DNA from: Saturnia japonica
Lineage: Eukaryota > Arthropoda > Insecta > Lepidoptera > Saturniidae
DNA length: 64,000 bases
Reading direction: 5' to 3'
Assembly: GCA_033032175.1 (NCBI GenBank)
Contig: CM065312.1
Location: forward strand, 62,001-126,000
Positions 1 to 10,600 of the stretch are shown here, one piece after another (the stretch's first letter is position 1; every line of letters starts with the position of its first letter). Position numbers and translations under genes: made by a program. The notes under the pieces were generated by a model. It searched no databases, was not told the DNA's origin, and saw only the letters and a program-made list of their open reading frames with translations.

Positions 1-780
1 TTAAATATAAACAAATAAAAAGGTTTAATACAAAGGTTTTGAATAATACAGATCCAAATATCAACTACGGCAGCTTGTTTAATATCATAAGCACTAAATT
101 TAGTAAACATTATCCATTTAAATAATAATGAAATGAGTAACGGTTTAACTGAATGGTCAAACAAAGTAATTATAAAAAGTTGAGGCCGATTATATGACAA
201 AGAAAATCATTGACAACTTGCGATTCGTTTCATGCTTATGTTAGAGATTATTGAAAGATTTTTAAACGTATTTGTTCTGTTATAAAACCGTTATTTTAAG
301 AAATAAGTACTTAAATCTAATAATAAGACCAAAACTATTTACAAATAATAAATAAGAAAACATATAAAATAGGAAAAATGATTATTCGCTGAATACGTCG
401 AGGGAATACATTTTTCTAATAGTTCAGAGGTAGCAACTGTTTTCCAAGTTTATTTCATAAATATGCCTTTAGAAGTAATCAAAAATATAATATCGTCCAC
501 CCCACGGTGCCGCATTATTTTTAGAAAATTTGATTGCTCCTTTAAATTCTAAATTCAATTTTAAATCCATAAATGAAGGTGAAATATTAAGAGCTTTTAA
601 ACAATTAAACTTAAAAAATACAGAAGACATTTGGGGAATGTCAGTAACAGTAATTCAGTTCTTAGTTATTCATATTTCACAATATCTGGCTCATATATTA
701 TAATCAGTGTGTACTTTACTTTGACAAAACTTTCACTAGATTGACTTTGCGTTGGAGGTACTATGGAAGGTAAAACAAAA
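1..780. other. AT-rich non-coding stretch
   Basis: No open frame, splice-framed exon or recognised repeat could be supported here. It may be intron of the glutamate receptor gene that starts to the left, or intergenic DNA. The sequence is AT-rich like the other introns of the window. Confidence 0.4.
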
Positions 781-834
781 CATGAAAACACAGCTTTCAG
801 TACTTGTATCAGGCAATTTATTCTTTTATATTTT

Positions 835-923
835 GAACTGACTACACTGTTAGCCTTAGGGGCCCTATCCTAAAACAGAGCCGCTGCGACTTTTACAGCT
901 TCACCGGACTTGACAGTTTATTC

Positions 924-955
<32 letters not shown>

Positions 956-1041
956 CTGACTACACTGTTAGCCTTAGGGGCCCTATCGTCAAACAGAGCC
1001 GCTGCGGCTCTTACAGCTTCACCGGACTTGACAGTTTATTC

Positions 1042-1073
<32 letters not shown>

Positions 1074-1303
1074 CTGACTACTTTTTTTTTTTAGAACTGA
1101 CTACACTGTTAGCCTTAGGGGCCCTATCGTCAAACAGAGCCGCTGCGGCTTTTACAGCTTCACCAGACTTGCTCACAGTTTATTCTTTTTTTTTTTTTTT
1201 TTTTTTTTTTCTTTTTTTTTTTTTTGAACTGACTACACTGTTAGCCTTAGGGGCCCTATCGTCAAACAGAGCCGCTGCGGCTTTTACAGCTTCACCGGAC
1301 TTG
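835..1303 (-). repeat. Tandem array of LINE 3' tail copies, each with a poly(A)
   Basis: Four copies of a core of about 78 bp (starting near 835, 953, 1095 and 1226; each opens 'gaactgactacactgttagc' on the plus strand) are separated by T runs of roughly 15-30 bases. A stub of about 10 bases of the core sits near 1071. Read on the minus strand, each unit is a 3'-UTR end, then a poly(A) run, then 'gaataaactgt', then the next unit. The fourth unit runs straight into the longer LINE 3' UTR at 1304. The copies differ by only a few substitutions. This is a head-to-tail repetition of the terminal piece of the minus-strand Jockey-like element next door. Confidence 0.85.
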
Positions 1304-2501
1304 GGGGCGAGCGCTTAGGGCACTCAGCCGCGAAAGTTTGTGACGACCCGCACGAGGGTGCCAGAGTGGCCGAACCTCGGCTCAGGCGGTCGTCGCGAAT
1401 GCGAAAAAGTCGCGATCTAACTAATTCCCTCATCTTATGAGAATTCGAGCTAACTAATATATACTCATATGCACGTTCCCCTCCTCCTGGGAGGAAGGAA
1501 GGAACCGTGCGTATGTGTATTTAATAATCGGAATGGTTTTTCTACACTAACTAGCGCAATAGTCTAACTAGCGCAAAAAAAGAAAAAAAAAGGTCCCTTA
1601 CAGAACCTATGTACCTGTGTGGTGTGCACGTGTGTGTGTTCATACGTGTGTAATGTTGTGTGTGGGTAACTAAGTGTTGCACGTATAGTGTCACTTTGTA
1701 TCGCGCGGGCGGCTGCCTGACCCAAGGGCTTCACACCGAGGAACGGACCTAGGCTTGGGTTGCCGCTAGAGAGGGTGGACGTGACGGGTGTGCGGGAGCG
1801 AAGTTGACCGCCCGTCCTCTGCGGAGAGAACGGTGGTTACGCGGGCGTGGGCGGTGGCACGCTCTGTTTGGAGAGACGGTGTCGGCGTAGAACGCGTTAG
1901 CTTTTTCGGTTTGGTCGGGCGGGTCAGTGAATATATTACGCGGCCGGCGTTTTCTCCGGCAGGCGTTGGGGTCGGGAACATAAGAAGCTGCCGCTTTTAT
2001 TAAGGGGTTCGCGTGGTTCGACGCGGTGTCGAAATACGAGCGAGAAAGGTGTTTGGCATATGCATGTATCGAGGGAAGGTCCATATCTCTATGGAGATCC
2101 TCCATACGAACAAACCAGGGGGCACCGGTAAGGCGGTGAAGAAATTTGTTCTGGATAGCTTGTAAGCGTTCCCAGTTATAACTTGGCATATGTGCGAACG
2201 CAACGCAACTATATGTCATGATCGGACGGATACACATCTTGTAGAGCGTAAGCTTGTGTCTCGTGGACATTTTGCTTGCAGCACATAACAGAGGATGCAG
2301 TCGGGCGAGGGTCCAGGAGGCCCTTTTCCTAACCAGATTGATGTGGCGTATAAAGGAGAGTCTACTGTCTAGGGTTACACCTAGATATTTGGTCGCCTTT
2401 TCCCAGGGGATCGGATTACCGAAGAGTTCAAGGGGATTGTCCTTGAGTTTTTGCGGTATCTGTGTGGCGGTTTTGTCGAAGAGCACCGCTGCGCTCTTCA
2501 T
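1304..2501 (-). mobile_element. 5'-truncated Jockey-like non-LTR retrotransposon (3' part)
   Basis: This minus-strand LINE remnant keeps the C-terminal part of its reverse-transcriptase ORF (1749-2501) followed by about 445 bp of 3' UTR (1304-1748), which passes into the tandem tail array at 835-1303. Similarity stops near 2500, so the element is 5'-truncated within the RT domain, as expected from incomplete target-primed reverse transcription. The UTR holds a TG-rich stretch near 1616-1670. The Jockey clade is assigned from the look of the RT thumb and C-terminal region; a database search could move it to a sister clade. Confidence 0.75.
1749..2501 (-). pseudogene. Jockey-like reverse transcriptase, C-terminal fragment
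   Basis: A 250-residue open frame begins at 'KSAAVLF', a segment that in Jockey-type RTs lies just after the catalytic palm, and continues with 'TKYLGVTLDSRLSF' and the thumb and C-terminal region (LYKMCIRPIMTYSCVAFAH). The catalytic FADD box and the whole N-terminal endonuclease are absent because the copy starts too late. No internal stop or frameshift is seen, so the fragment is fairly young, but it cannot make a working enzyme. The tail is basic and proline-rich. Confidence 0.8.
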
Positions 2502-2579
2502 TCATTATTCATGCCAACAAATCTCTATACCCAAATCAAAAATCCAAACAATAGCTAGTTCAAAAACGTGGCAGCGCCA

Positions 2580-2790
2580 TCTCTGAACGATAATACACAT
2601 TCAACACAGTGCATAAAAACAGGAACTTTCCCTAATGTGATGAAAATAAGTAACATAGTTCCATTGTTTAAATCAGCCTGTAGGAGTAATATTGGTAATT
2701 ATAGTCTGTTTTCTGTACTTCCTTCGATTAGTAAGATTTTCGAGAAAATTATGCTCAAGCAGCTATGTAGTTTAGTGTCATTATATTAAT
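2580..2790 (+). pseudogene. LINE reverse transcriptase fragment
   Basis: About 70 residues resemble the start of the RT palm of insect non-LTR elements: 'TGTFPNVMKISNIVPLFKS', then a degraded 'GNYRPISVLPSISKIFEK' block. The match then stops. The same family is present at 32300-33225, where 'FKSDCRSNLGN' and 'LPSISKILEK' align with this piece. The two copies share the orientation and, downstream, a related LINE tail (3303-3425 here). Confidence 0.7.
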
Positions 2791-2945
2791 GCGTAAAGCA
2801 AAAACTTTGTACCCCTTTTTAAGCGTATTGCGTGCACGGTAGACTGTGAGATTTGGCATGGTTAAAGTTTAAATGGAGGAGTGCAAAAAGCTAAAATTTA
2901 TCTATATTATCTGTTACTAATATATTCAATTAAATTAATTAATAC
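2786..2945 (+). repeat. Short dispersed repeat, copy 1
   Basis: The segment containing 'gcgtattgcgtgcacgg' and 'gactgtgagattt' recurs in the same orientation near 45540-45705. The two copies align over about 160 bp with scattered mismatches. No coding capacity or terminal repeats were recognised, so the class is open. Confidence 0.7.
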
Positions 2946-3302
2946 TGCGAATCCAAATCCGTCCAGTGCCATTGAACTTAGACCCCCCAAAATATTGACA
3001 TTATCACTCAATGAAAAATGACTGCAAGCAATATAATTAATATTAATGGTTTAGGTTGATACTGCAAACGTCAAACAAAAAATAGTCTATGTTTAAAAAG
3101 TCGCTGATCGAATTTCGATAATTGGGCGACCGGTAGGCAGGTTTTATTCTATTTTTATCGTATACACAAGCCGGTTTTACTACCAAAAGGTTATTAAAGG
3201 GTGGATCATTATGTGAAAGATAATGAGGTCTGGAAGTGACTCCCTCTCTGTGCATCCACTAAATTATTATTATTTTATTATATTAATACTATTGTACAAT
3301 TG

Positions 3303-3425
3303 GGGAAAATAAATAAACCCGATCGAGTTTCTTGCCGGTACTTTTCGATGGTTGGGATATTTTCGGAATTGGCAGTAGTGTTTTGAAGTTCATAAGTGCC
3401 TTCTTAGGGCCTAAATTGCATAAAA
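3303..3425 (+). repeat. LINE 3' tail, copy 1
   Basis: The segment with 'cccgatcgagtttcttgccg', 'ggcagtagtg' and 'ttagggcctaaattg' is the 3' end typical of a common lepidopteran LINE. A second copy lies at 34280-34397. In both places it follows an RT fragment of the same family (2580-2790 and 32300-33225), so it is probably the tail of that element. Confidence 0.65.
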
Positions 3426-3433
3426 ATTATTGT

Positions 3434-3960
3434 AACTAGCGGTGTGCCCGCGGCTCCGCACGTATTTGTTACTACGCAGTAGTTATTTATATCTCGTATT
3501 TTTATTTTTACTCATATTGTTGATAATTCAATGCCGTATGAATTGAGGAGTGGCGTGCATTTCCCCTGTAGGTACATTTTTCATCAAAATCGGTTCATCA
3601 TTTTACTGTTTTATTACTCATCTATTCTCTATTGTACTATAATTTAATGTATTATTAATGATTCTTAAAGCCTCTCAATTGTAGTATGATAACGTACGCT
3701 TCTCGTCTACAAAATTCGATCAGAATCGGTTGAGAATTGATGAAAATTTAATTTTTTGAAGTTCTTTTTGTTCTATTTCTAGAAGTAATATTGACGATTC
3801 TTAAAGCCATTAATTATGTAAATACTTAGACTTCCCGTGTAGAAAATTTCATCAAAATTGGTTAAGAGTTACTGAATGTTTAATTTATGGAAAACTCTTG
3901 TTTTATTACTATTTCTAAAAGTGTTGATTGCGCCGCTTTTATATAGTTTTAAATATTGTG
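3434..3960 (+). repeat. Dispersed lepidopteran repeat, copy 1
   Basis: It opens with 'aactagcggtgtgcccgcgg' and goes on with spaced phrases such as 'atttcatcaaaattgg'. A second copy starts near 21894 in the same orientation and can be followed to about 22335. Related phrases recur at 47620-48100. The opening motif is common at the ends of lepidopteran interspersed repeats, but the family is not identified. Confidence 0.65.
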
Positions 3961-4508
3961 CGATATTGTGATCGGTTCGCAACTTTTTCTATCTCCGCTT
4001 ACCCCCCCTTCCTTGGCACATGCAAACAGTTCGTCGCCGCGCCTCCACCACGAGGTATGTGCCAAATTCCTATCCTATATCCATATAGCTGATCACAATC
4101 CCCGCAAATACAGTCCACTCAATTAGTAGTATTAAATGCGCTGCGCTTCCAACGGCGCAAGCAAGTGTTATTGAAAATTCTCGTAACTTATCTATCATTC
4201 ACATGAAATTCAACAAATTTCACACGAATAGGTCAAGCCTTTTTGAAATTAAATCAGGACATAGGTACAAACAGTAAAAAAAAAATATATTTTATTTTGT
4301 GGTGATCAGTTTCGGTCATATAATGTGACTGTCGGGAAATTTTGGAAAAATATATATAACAGATTTATTAATATAGATAAAGCGATGCGCACGCGCATGT
4401 TGCTTCTTGATATGTGGTAACAATGAGGAGTAAAAAATAAATGAATAAATTCGTTCGTCAGGAACTTATTGCTAGTGCTGAAGAAGCAGCACACTCACAA
4501 CTTCATAG
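3961..4508. other. Non-coding stretch before the first recognised receptor exon
   Basis: No upstream receptor exon could be recognised. In the kainate family about half of the amino-terminal domain and a signal peptide should precede the exon at 4509, so those exons probably lie left of position 1 and this is intron. Confidence 0.5.
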
Positions 4509-4658
4509 TGTGGTGCGGCGCCGAGTGCTGCGCCCGCGTGCTGGACGCTGCGCAGCGTGTCGGCTTGCTGTCCGCGCGACACTCCTACCTGCTGCTCTCC
4601 CTCGACCTACACACGCAGGACCTCGCCGACTACAGCCACGGCGGCGCCAACGTGACCG
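4509..4658 (+). CDS. iGluR exon a: amino-terminal domain
   Basis: Encodes 'RVLDAAQRVGLLSARHSYLL', then 'DLHTQDL' and 'GGANVTG', matching the middle of the leucine/isoleucine/valine-binding-like domain of kainate receptors. It starts after 'cttcatag' and ends before 'gtgcgt' in phase 1. The first two bases complete a codon from an upstream exon, which shows that the gene continues to the left. Confidence 0.85.
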
Positions 4659-7600
4659 GTGCGTGTCTCGACCGACCGCGGCCTGTACAGCGACCCACTG
4701 CCATGTCTCACTGTCACACGTAATGTGCAGGGCTGAGGCTGTTCGACCCCGAGGCGGCGACCGTACGCGACATGATGGGGAACTGGACTGCAAGCTACGC
4801 TCAGCTGCTCGGCTCGGAGAGCGGAGAAACCGGGATAGAAGTAGCGGAGGTGGCACTGCTGCTCGCGGCGCAGGCGGCCGGGCTCGCGGCGGAGGCTCTG
4901 CGCAGACTGAGGCTGCCGGCCGCGTCCGCCGCCTCCTGCAGCACCGGTGCGGCCGCCTTCCACGCGGACACGTTGCTCAACTACCTACGCTCGGTACATC
5001 ACTCTGCACACGACTACATCTCAGTTTCGATATAGGTGTGACGCGGTGTCCGAGTGCGTAAGATACGCAATATGCTGACTCAGTTACTCCACACTACATG
5101 GATAGTTAGTTAGGACGTATAGTTTCGACAAAAATGAATAGAGTAACTTCCCCATACACACATCATTCATTCTTCGAGCTGTTTCTGCAGCGCTGATGCC
5201 ACGATAGAACTCATGTTCGTAAATGACACGATATACTTTAAGTTTTCCTTTTGTAAAAAGAACGATGTCAAAGAAAAATAAAATGCTGCGAAAACAAATG
5301 AATCACTTAATTCGAAACACAAATACACAAACACAAATTTGGAATAAATTTGGATTTCTAACCAAATGCCAGATATTTGAGATCAATGTGACTAACCAGT
5401 TCAAGGAACTAATATTATCTATGTAATGTAATTATATATTCAAGTGACAAATTTTTATGAAATAATTACTACTATATGACTAATAAATGTTGGATTATAA
5501 ACGAACTAAAACGTAAAATTTTAAATTTATTCTTCTTTACAATTTGTAATGTGGGCTTATATAAATAAATAAAATAAATCGGGCACCAAGCCAAACTCGA
5601 GCCTCTACTAATAATTTTATAGAAAAATCCAATAACACTTTGCTCGATCTGGGAGTCGACCTGGGGGTCCTAACCTTAAGCACTATGCTTCGCGTTTAGG
5701 ACCATTAGGCTAATGAGGCAGGTAAAACATACAATACACCATTTTGTAAATTGTACCCGAGCGAAGCTGGGGTGGGACGCTAGTTTTTAATGAACTGAAT
5801 ATGAATTATAATATTTTAAAAACTCAGTAAAATGAATTTGATTGGTAATGTGACTCCATCATGTCATGTCACGTCATGTCATGTCACGTCATGTCATGTC
5901 ATGTCACGTCACGTCATGTCATGTTGTGTTGTGTTGTCGACTCGCGGGATTACATTTTAATAATTATTTTCTTTTTTGTTAAACCTTTTTAAGTTTCCTT
6001 CGTGACATGTGAACCATGTCTCAGGATTTCCCCTAATCTCACAATGACTCGTGTCGCAGGAGGAGTGGCCTTGCGGCGAGGGTGCTGGCGGGGAGGTGTC
6101 GTGGGAGCCGGACGGGGGGCGGCGCGAAGTGCAGCTGCAGGTGGTGGAACTGGCGCGGGGCGGGGCACTACAGCTGGCGGGGCTCTGGTCACCGCGCGCA
6201 GGGCTCTCCTGGCGGCGGCCTCCGGGGCCGGTGGTGCCGCGCCCGCTCGACTCTATGGTCAACCGCACGTTCACAGTGCTAATCGCGCCGGTATCTGTCT
6301 CTCCAGTCCGCGTTACCACGAAGCGGTCTAGTGAATGCTGTAGGTACTGAAGGCGTGACGCACCGTGTGTTCGCAGAGCCAGCCGTACGTGATGGCGCAG
6401 GAGTCCACGCTGCGGCTGACCGGTAACGACCGGTATGAAGGTGAGCAGAGCGTGCCGCTTAGCGCCCTCTCCCGCGCGACTCGTTGAACCCATCAACATG
6501 CGTCCCCTTCCGATCTGTCGCAGGGTTCTGCATCGAGCTGATAAAGAAGCTGGCGGAGATACTGAAGTTCAACTACACGTTCGTGGAGCAGCAGGACGGC
6601 AGGTACGGCACGTACGACAACGCGACCGGCAAGTGGAACGGCATGCTCGGCAGACTCATTGAAGATCCGGTAACGCAAATATATATTAAGTCTCTTATTA
6701 GTTTCCCGTTGAGGGTGTCCGTAGTTCGAGCTAATTCCTTTGCCTAGCGCGTGTCGCGTCGTGTCGCGTCGCGTCGCGTCGCGTCACGCCGTCACGCGTT
6801 ACGACCCGAATGCATCAAACTAACGTACTGGATAGATTGTTTGAAACAAACTTTAAGTTCCATTCGAATATGGATCCGGACGGCGGTCACCACTTTTGGT
6901 AGATTTTTGCTTTAATTATTGATAATAATAAATAATTAAATTGAAGAGTCCGTTTGTAATGTCAAAATAACAGTGTTTTACTGAATATATGAAAGTATAT
7001 ATGACACCTGTTTATAACTCAACAATATGTACTGCCCAGTGAGTAGGTCACAATGAAACTATAATTTTTTCCGATTTATCATAATTCCTGATTAAATTAT
7101 ACATCGGCCCAGGTGTCACATTTTCGAAAAGAATATGGATACCGCGATTCAAAGATTATAAAATCTAAACCGTGCGCCATCTAGTAAACAAAATGTTAAA
7201 TGTAAAATAAAATTAATTTTCTGTTTGTCTGTTTGTTCAGCGTAATTTCCAAAACAGTTCAACCGATTTTGATAGGACTTTCACTGGCAGATGGCTGATA
7301 TTTTAAGGAGTAATTTAAGCTGCTTTTATTTTAGAAAAAGAATTAGGGTTCCGCACAAATATAATAAACTGATAAACCATAAGAGATGTATCAAATTCAT
7401 GTAAATACTACATAATTGTAGACATTAAAAAGACCTACAAAAAAGTAAGTTATGTCAATAAGCATTTTTGTCTTTAAAATAACCGGGAGCAGGGGTAGCA
7501 TAATTCGTGCGTGTATCCGACTGACGGCATTCTGTAGTTCACGCGAGCGCAGCCGCGGGCACAGCTGGTAGGCAGCGATTAGGTCACCAGTTGCCAGCTG

Positions 7601-10600
7601 CTAACTGTTGCGCATCATCTCTAGTCTTATCCTACAACCTGTACATTTGTTTGTATGATTTGTTGTCGCTCACACTAGAACATAACTACATATTTTATTA
7701 TAATCTAATCGATTTATCATAATAATAATTCGCGTGTTCTGTTCCCGTATAATCGATATTGAGTGACCGTATGATGTTCCCGTATAATTGATGCTGAGAG
7801 CGCGTGTGCGCGTGTGATGTTCCCGTATAATTGATGCTGAGAGCGCGTGTGGGCATGTGATGTTCCCGTATAATTGATGCTTAGAGCGCGTGTGCGCGTG
7901 CGAGCCTGTGAATATCCCGTATAACTGATGCTGAGAACAAGTGTGCGCGTGTAGGCATGTGATGTTCCCGTATAATTGATGTTGAGTGCGCGCGTGTTGT
8001 TCCCTTATAATTAATGTTAAATGCGCGTGTGTGCATGCGCAGGACATAGACTTCGCTGTGACGGACCTCACAATAACTTCGGACCGCGAGAAGGCTGTGG
8101 ACTTCACGACTCCCTTCATGAACCTCGGCATAGCGATATTGTTCCGCAAGCCGAAGCCTCCGGAGCCGAAGCTCTTGGCTTTCCTCTTGCCTTTTTCCAG
8201 CGGTGTGAGTTTATTTGCTATATTTTATATAACAATATGAGATACAGCTACACTGTCCATTAAACATGGATGTGGAGGAGGGTGTGTGGAACAGTTCGCG
8301 GAGCATAGAGTCTCGAGCCAGTCGGTGAGGGACGCGATGTGTATACTGGCGCCGCTAACGATGCCTAATACGGCCGTATAGCCCGCAAGAGTTATCTTGA
8401 GACATCACCGTTGTTTGTAGACGGAACCGTCGCGTCACCGTACGCGTACTTACCATCCGGTTCTGGTCACCCTTTTTACCGAGCTAGTATTAAAAAAGAG
8501 CCGTGAGGAGAATTTCATTATAGAGGAATGTCGGATGCGATGCAGGTGTGGATCTGCCTGGGGCTCGCGTACCTCCTGACATCGCTGGTGCTGTACGTGG
8601 TGGGGCGACTGTGCCACGAGGAGTGGCAGAACCCGTACCCATGTGTTGAGGAGCCCGACGCACTAGAGAACCAGTTCACGCTCGCCAACGCTCTCTGGTT
8701 CAACCTGGGCGCGGTACTGCTGCAGGGCTCCGAGATTGCGCCCGTGTGAGTACCAGAGACTGAGAGGACATCTTGACGTGACTTCCGACTCCCGACTTCC
8801 GACCTCATTCGCAGAGCGTACGGGACGCGGGCCGTGGCGAGCGCCTGGTGGCTGTTCGCGCTGGTCATCACGAGCTCGTACACCGCAAACTTAGCGACTC
8901 TGCTGGCCACTAAGTCTAACAGTGAGGAGATCCGCAACGTGCATGACCTTGCTAATAACAACTTGGGAATCAACTATGGAGCTAAAGCCGGAGGATCCAC
9001 TTATACATTTTTCAAGGTGAATCCTCATTCGGAGAAATTTCAATACTAAATATACAAATAAACAAAGTCATAATTAAAAATGGTTTATTTAGTTGAAGCA
9101 CTGAAAAGGCACTACTTAATCTTGAACGTTACAAGTCACTAGTCACATAGTATTATAACATCCCAGTCACTGATTCACCGTCACTCACCGGGAGCAGGCA
9201 AGAAACTCGATCAAGTTTATCTTTTCCTTATTTGTGTAAATAATGTGTACAGTTAATTATTATATCAATATATTTTAGTAGATTTACAGAGAGGCAGTCA
9301 TTTCCAAACATCACCTATCATTTACTTATCGAACCACCCTATATTAACTTCTTAATTGTAAAATCTGTTTGACACGTTCTTTGAACTTATTGTACTGCAA
9401 AACAGTAATTTGCTTCGGGATTTCCTTAACGAATTACATAATTCGTACGCCAATCACTATTAACAGTTTATTTCTTTACTTGTTACTTTACATGTTTTAA
9501 TATTCAAACTTGCCAAGAGATGGCGCTGCCCCATTTAAAATAGTTGCCATTTTATTTTTTAACCGATTTCAACAATACTCTGGAGGTTACTCAAATCGAG
9601 TGTGAATATATTTTTTTTTTTTTTATGGATGTTGTTTGCGTCTCTTTATCGTATTGTGAATCGATGTTATAATGTTCCATCCCTTAAATCCGCCCCCCAC
9701 CCCGCTCCGTCTAATTTCCTACCGTTGGCTTGTACCTGTCGTCGTACGCGCCAGTAGACATGCGCAAAACAGTACTCTATGAAGTAATGCCTTAAGGCAT
9801 GACATTTCGTGCTGCGTAATATGGCATTAGAACAGTACTCAGTACTCTAAACATGACCCGTCCGAAATAACGCATTAAGCTTAGGCATACATATAGCCCG
9901 CTAACAATTACGTATGTGCTATTGTACTGAATGTTCTGATGTCATAAATAAACCTTTTATTATTGCCTATTTGTATAGTTTACTTGTACGAGTGACGACA
10001 CGGCGTTATGAAAACGCAAGCTTTATTCTGCTTTATTGAAAAAGTTGATTTTCCTTCAAACTTAACCATTAAGTGATTATAAAATATTTCTAATAGTGGT
10101 GGGCGATTATGGGATATAGTAATGTTATCATTCTATAACAACGATAACTCGAAATATTTTGATTATAGCCATTAGTAATTACAAATATTAGTAGATTTCT
10201 CAATGATGAGTGATCGTTCATAATTGAAGTACGATTAGTAATTACTAATGCTAGGTTACTAATATTTAGTTTATCAAATTAGTAATTATTGCAATCGAAC
10301 GACCTTTTTTAGCTTCCTACTCTACTAACTATACATCAAGGGCTCGAATATGAATGATCATTTTTATTTACAATTCAATTATGAAAAATCGAATTATAAT
10401 TGCTATATCCCGATTATGTAAATCATTCATAAACGCTAACCTCTAATTTCTAATCTATAAAAAGGGGTTCCCAGGCTTAGGAGTTAGGACTGGCGATATT
10501 CATAGACCACAACAACTGTTTATTGTTGAAACGACTATGAACATTGGCGTAATTAAAAATCACCTATATACAATGATTGTTTAGTTTTTATATGTACTTT

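Noticed and set aside
4441..5061. 206-codon plus-strand frame
   Set aside because: It runs through two receptor exons in the wrong frame and across their intron; the family match is in another frame.
5957..6499. 180-codon minus-strand frame
   Set aside because: Shadow of receptor exons c and d, which match the glutamate receptor family on the plus strand.
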